Source: Schistocephalus solidus (Eukaryota; Platyhelminthes; Cestoda; Diphyllobothriidea; Diphyllobothriidae). Taken from it: a stretch of DNA of 64,000 nucleotides. The notes under the pieces were generated by a model. The model worked only from the letters and a program-made list of their open reading frames with translations. It was not told the origin of the DNA and did not search any database. A program made the translations under genes and the position numbers. Positions 22,234-35,900 of the stretch are shown in pieces (within the stretch, counting starts at the first letter, position 1; each line of letters starts with the position of its first letter). The DNA lies in the NCBI GenBank assembly GCA_017591395.1, contig WEDG01004963.1:1-64000 (forward strand), given 5' to 3'.

Positions 22234-25200
22234 CTTGTGCAGGAAAAAGCCAGAGTTAGACAGCGCAATAAGGTTGGGGCAGAGTTCTTCCAATGCAGTA
22301 ATGAAGTAATCTAATGACTATCAGCCCAATAAGTGGCAGAGAAAGTAAAATCAACAAGTTTTGGAAACCGATAAGGTTAAGAGCCCGAAAAACTTGAGGG
22401 AGGAGAGACGATCGCAGGAGTGGCGCAAGGCTGGTTAAATATAATTCATTATCTTGCTCCCTAAGAAATACTGGTAGCCATCGTTGCTGAATGCTCACCG
22501 ATCGCTAACGGTACTCACTCGTCCCATTCTGCCTCGAGCGCCCCTAGAAGCCACACAGCGGCTAGTAGTATAAAAGGCAGACGAATATTGCCGGCAGAGA
22601 CAAAGGAGACTGGAATGGCCATTCGTGGCTTATAAGCCATCGTCAGCCAGTCATACCCAACCCCAGGTAGGGCACCAACCGAGGCTAAATGGTTAGAGCG
22701 TTGAACTTCTGATCCACGGGTCACGGATTCGAGCCTCGGGTGATGCACCACCTGGGGTCGGGTATGATTGGCTGATGAGCCAGAAATGGCCATTCCAGTC
22801 TTCCTTGTCTTTGCCGACAATATTAAACTGACTAGTGTTCCCATTGCTTGCAACGGCCAAACTTACTATGCCTAATTCTTAAGCCGCGGTTAATCCAGTC
22901 TTTTAAAACAAAAGCCGAGTGGTTTGAAAGCACGACAATTTTGGGAATATATGTGAGGATGACTCATATGGCCCAGTAAACAGGACTCGACCGCGATATG
23001 GGTGTTTTTGTGCCAAGTTCCAGAGAAACAAGGGTTGGGATTAAGGTTACTGTTAGGGAAAGTAGGGATGAAGTTTACGGTTTAAGGTAAATATTAATGT
23101 TAAGGGTTTGGAATAGTGTTAGGGCTAATATTAAAGCTACGGTTTCGGTTTGTCCTAGGCTGAATTTTAGGTCTCGGACTCGGGAATATTTATTCCGCCT
23201 GAAATTATGCGCACGGTCACCTTCCTTAATTGGGCGAGGCATTCCTATTCCTGAGTCCTGTTCAGGATGCCTTGTGTAGTCGCTTAAACGGGACACGGGA
23301 AAAGGAACCATCCACAATACATGTGGCGTTGCGCTAAATTCCAAGGAAATCATGTTTAAGGTTAAGTTGAATGTAAGGGTTAGGTTTAAATTTTAGCTTT
23401 AGTTTGGAGTTGGAGCTACGGTAATTATTAAGTTAAGGGCTAAGGGTATTATGGTGTTAACTGTAGGAGTTAGGTTTAGGGTATAGCTAAGGTTAAGAGT
23501 CAGGAGACAGTTTAGTTTTATGTTACGGCTAGTGTTAGCGTTACGACACGTGTATATTTACCCTTCCTGAACTTTACCGTAAGGCCACCTATTCTACGTG
23601 GACGGACGATTCCTAGTCCCGTCTTCTGTTTAGGCAGCCATACAACGCATCCCTACCAACTAAGAATTACCAAAGCATTCACTATCACCGACTGGGACTG
23701 TAAAACCGCAGAAAAAAATAAACAGCCTAAAGTGATTCTCCAGACGAAGGGTGGTGGTGAGTGCATGCTGCTAAATGCCCAATTTTCGTTTAAAACGGGC
23801 CGGGGCCAGAGTACAGACCTTCAAGGCTGACGGTGATGTCGTAGGGCAGTCGGGACTCCGAATCGGCGTTCACCCAATGACAATCCACCAGACGTCCCGA
23901 CCCCAGATTCAGATGTCCGGTAGGGAAGGCGAGTTCGGCGTCTTGGCGGCTGCGACGAATGGCCTGCTGCAAGTACTGAAACACCGCCATTTCGCCCATG
24001 CGACCGATTTCAGCGGTGGAGGTCTGCGAGCCTCCGGCGGCGAGAGCCCGAGACAGCCTCTCTCGGGTGAAGGCGGAGAGGGCGGAGGAATCGGAGGCGT
24101 CTGTGATGCCACACCAGAAGGTCTCTGAGGAAACAGACCTATCCTCCGCCGCCGCCGCCGCCGCCTCCGTCAAACGATTCTGCGATTTGGATGAGCCAGA
24201 TGCTAGGGAAATTGTGGAAAACAAAGGCACAAGGCTAAGCGCTATGGACAGGGAAAACCTCATCAAGACGAGAAGGGAGTTGAGGTGAAAAGATACACCA
24301 TAATGGTAGCACAAGTACAAGCTAAAAGTCCAGACACGTGTTTCGCCGACACGCTGCCGCGGAATGAAACAGCTGCAGGAGATTCGCCTTATCAGTGGGC
24401 CCCCCCAGCATTCCCCGTGTGCTTTCTGGCAGATGCTGGAGAAGGGAGCTATTAACCATTGCAAAGACACGAAGCTGACCTAAGCGAGATCTCTACTACC
24501 CTTTTGAAATGAAAAGGAAAAAATAAAAGGCGAAGAAGAGGCGTATACTGCGATTAGGAAAAATGAAAAGGATCCTTTTTAGCCTAGTGGCGATCTGGTT
24601 TTCTCGGAAGAGGAATAGGATGTCTGCATTCCCAAAGCAACTGTACTTTAAAAGTCCAAAAGTCTACAGTTGTTGCGACACAGCCGGGAACGATTCATCC
24701 CATTACTGGATTCCCTAGTCCTCACTGTGTTTCCGAGCTTATGCAGCAAATAGCCTGCGAAATCGCCAACCCCAACCGAGGATGATCATGATGACTACAG
24801 TAGTGGTGCTGCTGATGATGACGATGATGATGGCTATGCGTGTGGGTTGCGCATTTATGGCTTAAAATCACTCCACCATAGGAGGCAGGCAGATGAAAGG
24901 CAAGGCCAACGAATAAGCGAAAGCGCATTTTTTTATTTGACGGTGACGGTATTACTGTAGAATCCATAACCCAAAAACCAAAATCCAAGAGCATGTAAGG
25001 ACGACCCGAGGATATCAAAAGGAGTATTATACTGGCGACTTACAAAATGCCTCCGAAAGAAGAGTCTGGTAGCGGGTCCCGCGGGTCACAGCGGTCAGCT
25101 GAGACAACCTAAGGGAGCGAGGAGCAGACAGATTTCGCTGGCTGGTGGGCTCCACTGTTGGGGGGATGAGCGCTTCGGCGACCGCTGCGTTCACGGCAGA

Positions 25201-26939
25201 GATCGGCTCTGCTGCTGCTTCTGGCAGTGATGCAGCGAGGTCGAGGGTGGGCGGAGGCCTCTGCACCGACGATTCCGATGGATGTGGAGCAGAGGGCAGA
25301 AGGCTGTTGAGCAACTGATTGGCCTGTGAACGAGGTATGCCGTGAGAGAGCATGTAGGCATGAAGCTGTCGACGGGCCTCCGGACGCAAGGGGTCCTCCA
25401 GCAGTGGGGTGGTTATATTGAGGAAGCCGCGTACAAAGTGACTGTGGAGTGTCAGAGCATAAAAATAGCCATGAGCTGCGCAAAGAATCGAGCAACATAA
25501 CAGTCTCCATGCTCCTGCCTCTAGGGTACTCGTTGACGGCAAGATAGAGGGAATCGAACCCCGTCTCCCTCCTTCCAAAGGTATCAAGGTTAGTTTAAAG
25601 GTGAAGGTAATGGCTGAGATTAGAAACAGTATTAGGGTTAAGGTTGTGGTTAGTGTTAAGGTTCGGCTTAGGATTTAGGCTTGCGTTACGGTCAAGGTCA
25701 GAGTTATGACACGGGAATTTTTACACCTCGTGGAATTTCGTGGAGTGAGGGAGCGAATGGGAAGTTCCTATTCTCGTGTGAGTGCCACCCGAACCCCTGT
25801 CCGACCGAGGGAGAAAAACAGTAAGCTGAGAAAAAACTAAATACGCCTGCGTGCGTTTATACCCATTGGATGTAGAATCTCCTCAAATATACCGATACTG
25901 ATACTGATTAAGCATGATGAACACCGTTGAGTACAAAATCACATGCCTGAGTGACTTAAAACTACTTACTTACTGGTCGTGGTGAGGACGACTTATATGA
26001 CCCTCTAAAGAGGACATGAGAGCAGGAACTGCCCCCGTTAGAGGTATCTTTGCGCCAAATTCTACGGAAAATAACGTTAGTTGTATGCTTAATGTTAGGG
26101 TTAAATTTAAGATTAGGTTACTGTTAGGATAAATGTTAGCTTTGAGGTAAGTTAGGGTTAAGGTTAGTGGTAATTGTGAGTCAATGCTGTCTGAACCGCG
26201 CTGACAGCACAACAAGGGAGAAATTTTCCCGAGGCGCAAACTTTTCCAGTTTGTCACCTCTGATCCAAGAAAGAACCTATATTAGAAGACGGGCAAACAG
26301 ATAAAACCGCTGAGTTCCCGCCGCCCGACTGCGCATCCGACAGCTTATTGTCTTTGATTGCATCGTTAGTTGTCGTGAAGCCCTCAAAGGTGGTGGAAAT
26401 ATGGCAATGCATGGTAAGGGCTTCTTCGGAGTCTTCAGTAGCGTGGGCATACCACAACAGCTGGCTAGCGTAGACAGCCCAGCGATTCTGTGCCAGATGG
26501 TGGCTGTTGAAATAACCGATCGTTCTGGAACTGGAGATAGAATACAGTCACTTCAGAGTTTATGCAGAAGGTGTGTCTTAGCCGATTTCGTTCGGTCTCC
26601 CTCAAGGTAATTCGCACAAGAAGAAGACACAGTTTGATCAAAGGGCATTTCGTCGATTACGACAGGCGCACACGCATACAGGCGCAAATACTGTTATTTA
26701 AACGGCTGCAGGTGCTCCGGCAAAAGGAAAGCATAAGGACCCCAATCAACGCCACTATAAAATAAAAGCTAAAATTCTGGCAAACGCAAAAACGAACGCA
26801 GCCGTATGCTTTTCAAAAATGCCAACTAAGAAAATCGGAAAAGGAATACGAGGGGGGCTCTGTACCTTGTCACCACTCTCGCAGGATCAAAACTGAACTA
26901 AGAATCCGGAGAGAGATGGCGGAGAGGGGAAGGTAAGAA

Positions 26940-26981
<42 letters not shown>

Positions 26982-29900
26982 CCGACGAGAAACTTACATG
27001 AGAGCCAGTTGAGACGACCCGTTAGTTGGTAGGACCGCGCGTGCGAGCTCGGCCAAAAGCATCTGCTGAATACTTTCACTACAGACGCCTCCCTCGACGG
27101 TCTCATTCGCAGCAGTATCAGCCTTTGTTAGCGCAGAGTGCAAACGAGCCAATGGACTCGTTGCGGCAGATGCCAATCCACCGTGACCTTCCACTTCGGT
27201 CGCCGACGCCGCCGCTACGAAGTCTGCAAAGACGCACTCACCGAAACGACTGTCCATGTACAGCTTGTCGTTCACCAGACGGCAAGCAATATTTGGAATG
27301 ACCCACTTGCCAGAACTCCCCTCCGACTCACCCGGCATGTTGACAGTGAGCGTCAGAGTCAGATCGGGTACCTGATTAGGAAACGAGAGCGTCAAATATG
27401 AAGGATTGGGTAGGCAGCAGAGGAGAGGTAGCACACAAGTCAACATCAGTCATAGAAAATTAAGCATCCTTTTCGAAAGCATGCAGCTTCGGAGTGTTTC
27501 GCCGTCTACCAGCCACCCAACCGAGCTCATATGACGCTTTACCGTCTGTCGACCGTCTTTCGCGCGCACACTGGCGTAATCCCGCGCTCTACTCGTCTGC
27601 AATGCTGCAGATGGACATCCACACACATAGACTGTTTTCGACTCACCTTTGAACCCCACGCAGGGCAGCCACAGGTCAGCAACGCATTCTCCCAAAGCAG
27701 GATACGTAAGAGCACCCATTTTGGAGACCGATATCCTAAGAAATATTCAGACACCCCGTCAAGGACCCCTCATAAAAACCTATGGCCACTTCCCAATCTA
27801 CTGGTCCTAGGAGAGAACTTTCCAAGCTGAAAGTATTTAGTTCCCCGCCAGAAAGTCATGCCTATGCCTCGAATCTCTGTATTCTTATACAAACTAGTTT
27901 AACACTGTCTAAAGGGACCGCTCCAAGGCTGATGTTCGCGTCGGGAAGGATAAACGCAGTAACCGACAGAGGTAGTAGTGACTGCTTATCGATTGTTGAT
28001 TTCCAGACGAGGAATCCGCCTCCTTCTTGGTTTTGGTTGGCGGCTCCAGCGGTCCTTCTTATAATAGTGATATTTGGTATTTGGTCGTCCAGGCGGCCGC
28101 AGGTCAAAACTGAATTCCACCGGTTTGGTTGTTTTAACCTGTGCCGATAGCTGAACTCAAAAGCCTCTAATGGCCCCCTGATAGAGTTGCTGCCTGAAAC
28201 AATATAAGTCAAGCGAAACATGCCTTACCTATCCTTCTAATTACACAGGGCAGACTAAACGCATGCTCGGATCTCGCATACACAAACGTAAGCTGGCTTT
28301 GCGATGAGCTGACGAATTATCCCAAGTGGCGGCCCACAACTACGAAATAGGTCATGAGTTCAAGTTCACAGGTGTCTTGATAAATTTCCATAGCGAAAGC
28401 AACAGAGGCCGAGAGATTACTGAAGGCTAGGCCACTAATGATAACTCAGTCAATCGATGTATCGATTTGGCGCAGGCACCGTCCGGCCTGAGCCGCTGAT
28501 CTTTGATTGGCTAATACTGCCTAACTGTATTTTGTTCCATCTGCACAGTCGCCTTCGACGACTAACTCACACACGAGTTCGAAAAAATAAACAGATGGTT
28601 CCGTCACTCGAGCAGTTGCCCTATTCCTTACTCATAGATACGCCTAAAACTCGAAAATTCGCATCCATTTGGTGAATTTTCGTCTGCTATAAGAAGTAGA
28701 ATCAAAAAGGTTAGAGTAAAAAAAAGCATACAAAGTAGGCCTCAACCCTGTTTGAGGGGACAGCCTTCAGAAAGTTGGAAGGCTTAAGGCTAGTAGATCG
28801 GGCTGGAGCAGCGATCCAGGCCTGCGCCAGGTTGCGAAAGGCCTTCAGGACTGCATCCAGGGGAGAGCAGGGAATAGCGAAACCGGCGATCATGCCAGCC
28901 TGGCTAGGAACTTCAAAGAGACCGACGCTGAGGGAGGCCACTTGGTCCAGTAACTGCCGAGGTAAGATAGAACATACAGCAAGTTTAGGGCACAAATAGA
29001 AGCAGCGAAATAAGCCATTATAAAGCTCCCCTCAGATCATGGATACTAGAAAGCGTTTTGGTAGATTTGGCTAATTCAACTGACCAAAATGTGATTAAAT
29101 GCATGGTTGTCAGTGAGGAGGGGAGGCTCATAGCTCGGGTATTTAGGGCCTTGGTTGTGCTTAGTCGTTTCAGGGTGTCGACTTTTGAATGAGCTTCTTT
29201 CCAAACACGTGGAAAAATCACTCTGTAAAACATGACTACTTAAGTGGTGTGCATTATCTGATTGATTTTAGATGACATTATAAATTCAAATATTTTATGG
29301 AAAACACTCTCGAAAACATTCCCCTTGGTAATCAGTTGGTAGAAAATTACGCACTCTACAAAGTTATTATTGCAGAAAGGGCATACCTCGGTTATAGAAA
29401 ATATCTTTTTCAATTTTCAAATTATTTTGAACCCGACTTGCAGTTAAATTTGCATTCAGGGTTTCCAAACTAAATGCTGCATACGTTCCGCGGAAGGAAA
29501 ATCGGACGTTGCAATAGACGTGGCCTATTTTGCACGCTTTGTAAGCATATATGAGCTCTAAAGAATGGACATTTCACAGTCTTAAATAATCTCATGATTA
29601 TAAACTTTTTAAAACCGAAAAATGTCCCTCACACAAGCATGTCCCTCACAAGCAAATACATAATTTTCGACCAAATAAATGAAATAGACAATACTTTCGT
29701 GCATTTTTGCTATAAAATACATTTAAATTTATACGCGCATCAAAAGTTTATGATAAAATGCACACAACATAAGTATTCCGTTTCGAAAGATTACTTAAGT
29801 AGGGTTGCAATATTAATCATCGTGCGGCATACTCCCCGGATATTTCAGTCATATCAGGATGTCGGCTTTTGGACGAGCATCCTTTCAACCACCTGAAAAA

Positions 29901-32900
29901 AATATTACTTAAGCAACATGAATTTTTATCATTGATTTCCGATGCCCTTAGAAATTAAAATATATATTATAGAAAACATGCTCAAGCATACTCTTTCTTG
30001 TATTCATTTGACAGCAAATTGCGTCTTCTTCAGATGTTGTGAGCCTTTTTAAGCCCGTGAAATGTCAATTTATAAACCATCGTATCTGTCCATTTATTAC
30101 TACAACATAGTCCACATGCATTGCAAAGTTTGATAAACACTATGTGATATCTTTCTCATAACGAAGACAATTGTGTGATTTTCCTTAGCCGGAATGTATA
30201 CAGCGTTCATCAAGGAATGCAAGTACAGCTTATAGTTTGTAAATTCCAAATACAAATGTAAGGAGAAGTTGGGTTGAAAATTAATCATCAATTGAACAAA
30301 GGTTTTTTTTAACTGAACGAACTGTTGCTTCAACTAATTACTTTGAAGAGGACGTAATTTTATACCAAATTAATACAAGAAAGAATTTTTTCGTTCATAT
30401 TTTTCTGTGAAATATGAATATGTAAGGGCATCGAAGATCAATCAGCGGAATTCGTACAGCTTAAATAGTAAATAGAGTAAACTTCTATCTGGCCGTCGGA
30501 AAGAAGCTCGTTTAAAAGCCGACATCCTGGTGCAACTGAAATATCTTGGAATTTGACTGAAAGATAATTAGTGTTGCAGAGCACATTTCATAATAGCCAA
30601 TCTACTGTAAATACTACGGAAATGAAACAGAATACGCACGCAAACCGAACTTTTCGCCTAGGTGAAAAAAATAACCGATCGGTGAAGAGGACAATTTCGT
30701 ACTGGTATACGGAGGACATCTAGCAGGAAGGCGTTTGCTGTGCCAACAAGGGTGCCGGCATCTCTGGACCCCGGCGCGGACCCGATCCGAACGTGGATGG
30801 GCGAACTGGCGGAGGCCTCAAGGGTGGACAGACTATGACCCAGGAGCTCATCGGATCCAGTGGGCGCCGCTCGGATAAACAGGGCAGCCAAATCTGGTGT
30901 GGACCAAGCGAACAGTCGGCCCTTAAGGTAAGAAGAGGAGAGAGGGAAGGATACAGTTAGCCAGGAAAAAACGGCATGCGCAAACACACAGGGTCGAGGC
31001 TGCTCTGCATGCGGACGAAGGATCTTACGCTGTTTCGCCTGCGCCAACGTCCGGAAAGGTCGTAAAGAAGGGGGAAGTTGAAGAGGCAGTCTTCAATCTG
31101 GGCAGAAGTGAGGTTCTCGGAGGCTAGGCAGAATTGCAGCAGGGAGTACCAGACACCCAGTCGCTGGCCAAAATGTTTCTGGGCACGCCGATAACTGCCG
31201 CCATCTAGGGTACCGGAGGGTGGCGTGGGTCGAAGGCGAAGGACTTCCGTGAGGGAAGAAGTCACCGGCACCTATGAAGTACATTGTACCCTTATTATCA
31301 ACAAAAAACTAAAGGAGTTTTAAAAGAGGCGGCGAAAGCAGGCAGCCACATGAATAATGGGTTACTCAATAGGTTAACAAAAAATTAAAGCATGTGAGGA
31401 CATTAAGCAACAAATGTAACGACATCGGCAGCATTCGATGCAAGTTATGAGGTACATTTTGGGATGGAAGTCAAACCGTCGTGATAATGCAGGTTTTTGT
31501 GGTCATATCGATAAGCTTGGATGTTTAACAGCGTTTCTTGGGCGTTTTAAAATTTCCCAAACCAAACATTTTAAAAGCTGTATGGAGGTGCCTTCTGTAC
31601 GTGTGCCTTCATACTCCCGGTCGTGTGGAGATGAGTTATAGTAAAATCCTTCTCATCAGGAGGCTTCACCACACCTTGGCCACATTTTTCATCTAGTTAG
31701 TTACTGTACATCGCTCGGCTAAAGGTGAAGTCTACTTACTGTTGCGAGTCAGTCACGATGGAAGGAAAGGGCCGAACAAGTCGAAGCAGATTATCTTGAT
31801 TGGTACGTCTTCCTGCATCAATGTTGGTCGCCGGACGACTGCCTGCGAGAGCTCTAGATACGACCCCAAAGCACAACGGGACAAGTACACCCATAATCTG
31901 ATCGGAGAACACCCTCCACTGTTAAAAATCAATTTTTATCGGTAAAGAACCAGTCCATAAGCTGGTCGATAAGGAATTTTGGCAGATTTGAATAATTCCT
32001 TTGACCCACTTGTGAAATACTCGATAACCTTGGTGGGATTCGAACCCACAACTGTAAGAGGAAGGCTTCAGTAGAGACAAAGCTCTAACCACCTGAACTA
32101 CGAGACCTTAACCGTGTCCGTGACGTTTTTCGTAACTAGGCCAGACGGATTATGCAAATCTGCCAAAAGTGTGCCTCGTAGTCATCTGGTGAATTCTAAA
32201 CTGAATGCTTAGGATACTCGGCTTGAGCAGCCCGCCTTAATGTAGCAGAAGTGGTAGATTCCTTATGCTGCAGTAGATTGGGCGGGTAACTAGACCCATG
32301 TGTGATTAAACTAATGGCTCCCGGTAAGGCCACGTAGCTCGGGTGGTTAAAAACGTTGGCTGTCCTGAAGTCTTGTCGTTGTTATCTGGGTTTGAATCCC
32401 AGAAAAGCCACCGAGTTTTTTCCAAATTGCCCAAATTAATAAGCTGGTTGGCAAATAATATACATGTAAAACTCGCGCTTAATCAGAGCAAATTTTGACT
32501 AGGCGGGTTTTCAAAATTGAGCCCCCATTCCTTTCTCCTCAATTCATATGCGAAATTTCTTACATGTACATGGGCTGGCATATTTTTCTCATTAGATACT
32601 GCTATCTAGCACTCGTTATTTATTTAAACTACAATAATAAGGACAGTTGCAAATGACGTTGGCACAGTTTTGAAGAAAATGCGAAGCAAATTTTGCGACT
32701 CATTCACGGATGACCGTTTATGATGCCGACAGTTGCAGCTTTCTGTCACTATATAGCATCTGTTTTATTACGGTGCTATCTCATTTGCGTGCCAATTTTA
32801 TCCAGTGCATGGAGGTTTTTGCTGAAATTTTTGAAATGAAACCTTCAAACAAAGTGCATCGGTGCCTCTCTCACTCTCTGTCTTGACAATGCTGCAGAAT

Positions 32901-35900
32901 TGAAGGCCCTGTCTGCAAACGCACTTATCGTGTAAAGTGGTAAGTGAGATTTCTAAGGCTAAAATGAAAAGACACTGTAGGTCTTAATAGATCACATATA
33001 ATGCAATCTTGAATACCTTTAAAGTGCTACAAAAGAAACCCTTCCACTCTGAGCCGTAGGTATCACACAGCGGGACACGCTCGTCAGAAGCATCTTGAGG
33101 AGGGAGGGTTCCCTGGTCATCCTCTTCTCCTTTCACGTGCATAACCAAGGCAGGAGTCAGGTTCCTCAGTTCGAAGTCAATATCCTCATCATCCTCATCA
33201 TCGTCGTCAGCCACTTCCTGAGCGAGTTCAGTCCCAGAGGGTGCTGTAAAGTCGGGAAGACTGACTTGCTGCCAGCAGGCCCAAGAAGCGGATACTAGGT
33301 GGTAGCGCAAAGCCGGCTCACCCTCCTCCTTTTCCTCCTCCACTAACATTGCATCGCCACTGGAGGAGTGACGCCGTTTCCGTGGCCCCTCACCCAGCGA
33401 GCTCATGGGTTCCGCCGGAGAGCAGGCCTCTAATCGTAGACAAGCAGGACATCGTTCTGGCGGCGCAGGCCCCGACCCCCGACGTCGCTTTCCAGAGAAC
33501 TTGGTACTCAGCAGACAGGGCACCAAAATGGTTCGAGAGGAGGGTGGCGCCAGCAGGTCTCGCAACCAGTCCTTGCTGCGGCGAGACACAGCTGCCTCCG
33601 AAAAGCCGCTGTGCGGTACCACCGTGGCGTGATCAGTCGCGAACTGTTGAACCAGCTCGTAGGTCCTGAGCAGTAGACTTGGAGTGAGAAAACTCGGCGC
33701 AAAGAGGCTCTCGCAGGAAGAAGCGATGAAGCCCATGAGGTACTGTGGGATTTTGACGAAATAACAAAAGTGTACACACAGTGGAAAACGACACGCATGT
33801 CTAAAAGTTCAAACTGTGAGGAGGCGGACAGCGACAAAAGAGGGAGAAAGAGGGAGGCGGGAGGAAGTTCGCCGAATGCCTCTACTTTAAGCTTCCAGTA
33901 ACGTGCAATACGTTTCCTTTGGATAAAATATCATCCAAAAAGTCTGTTCCCAGACCGGTTGACAGAAGTCCACACTACGCATGCACAAAAATAGTCAAGC
34001 TAGGGTCAGCAAATTTTCGTTTCCAGAAGTTCAACGCAGAAATCTGATAGAGCAAACAAGATTTACTCGCTCTTCGATCACGATTCAACCCCCAAAATGT
34101 ACTTTGACGTGGCTGTCCGGACCCCCTGGCTCCGGATAACCTGTGCCTTATTTCATTTTTACGCGTTTAACTTTCGACCTGCGTTCCCATTTAGCTCCGT
34201 TTGACGCCGGTTAAAGTCTGTTTTCCCCTACGCCGATCCGAGAGGCCAATTCCCTTGCCCTTTACCTATGGGCTGGTCATGCTGTTTCCTCTAAATCCCA
34301 CGGGTTCCACTTAGTCCACTTATAGTCAGTAACTGGGCTATAATTATCCCTGCTCTCTTTATTTAATTTTTCCAGGTTTTCCGCTTTCTTGTTCTGTCCT
34401 ACCCATAAAACTCCTTTTATCACGGTTTCCGAAAGACAATTGGACTTGCTTCTAATGTTTTCTGTGGGTCCGGCTATTGTGCATTCACCGAAGAGTGAAC
34501 TTCAAACCCGACAGTCCGACCCTCGTAAGCAATGGCGTACAAAATAACTGGTATCAGACAATCCTGAGGTTGAGCACCTGACACCGGTTTCCAGTTTAAG
34601 CAGGCTGGCAGGCGACATGGCCAAGCCGGGCAATAACGCACCCCAAAAGCGTCTTCATCCAAACGGGTGCGAAGACCTAGAGCCTCGGTGAGATGCATGC
34701 AGGGCGGGGATGCGACTGGATCCTCCACCGCCGAGGATTGCCAGACAGGACAGAGGATGCGCAGTAGGGCTGTCACCTCAGGAGCGCGGCTATCCAGGAG
34801 GCCCACCAGCACTGGCGCAAAGGCATTCGGTGCGTAGATGTGCGATCGCAGATGCGGCTCCGCGGCTGCGGTCAGGCCAGACGCGCAGCTGCTAGCCAGG
34901 TGCACATCACTGGAAGCCGGCAGCGGCACCGCAGCCGCCTGCCTGTCCGATGCACGCAGCGTCTCCAATCGCCGACGGACTGCGGCTGTGTCACGTGACT
35001 GCGCGACGGGAAGCCAGTCACAGACACGCAGATTAACTAGCCAGGAGGCAGCAGCAAACTCGTAGTTTCGACTACGGCTCTGCACCGAGGTGCGCAGACC
35101 GGGAAACGGAGTTTCGTCAGCATGTTGGTGATAGAGGGCCAGTTTGGACCTGGGCAAAAAAATTATCATAGCATACTTGATTAAACGTGGCATGTAACTT
35201 TTCGGGCTGAGCTTAATAAAACGTTCAAGGGATAAGCTAAGGCTAGGCTAGGTTAAGAGATAGGGTTGGGCTTAGGCCTAAGGTTAATGTTCGGGTTAAG
35301 TTCGCTCGCGGCAGACCGTGTTATCCAAACCAACCTTCTTTAATCAATAACCTTGGATGCCCGTTTTGCGTCCGTTTAAACGTCCCCAATTCGCATAATT
35401 CATGCTGCGCATCTGTTCCAGCCCCTCGTTCAAGTAATAAAACAAACTTAGAAGAGGATTTAGGCATATTTGAATAATCTATTTGATAAACTTGTGAAAA
35501 GCTCGGCGGCCTCTGCGGGATTCGAACCCACGCCAGCAAGGGAAAGGCCTTAGTACAGCCAACGCTCTAGCCAACTGAGCTACGAGGCCCCCACCGGGAG
35601 CCGCGAGTTTGATGACACTTGGATCAAGTTTTCCAAACTTATGCTGGAAATGCGAGTATTCTCAGTGCCTTCCACGGACCCCTTGACTGCCCCGTTCCGT
35701 TGATAAAACTAATATGATCACCCTTCTCGCTTACACAGGAGTCCCTGTACTCTATTTTCTCAGTGGAATTGCTTTGTATATGCTTGCCGTTAAAAACGCA
35801 AGAAACAAGAGAGAAACATACGACAAGGTCTGCCTAAAGGAGAGGAGTCCGGCAGCCTTTCTGACAATGCCACATTTTTGTGGCAGGACCTTACGAAGAT

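Noticed and set aside
23097..23279. Short frames through telomere-like tracts
   Set aside because: They arise from GGTTAG-type repeats, which keep frames open by chance.
33349..33669. Plus-strand frames over exon 13
   Set aside because: They are antisense of exon 13 and have no motif.
35500..35590. tRNA gene with intact boxes
   Set aside because: It has a clean B box, but the anticodon arm is not tRNA-like. It is part of a 183-base insert with target duplication present in several copies.
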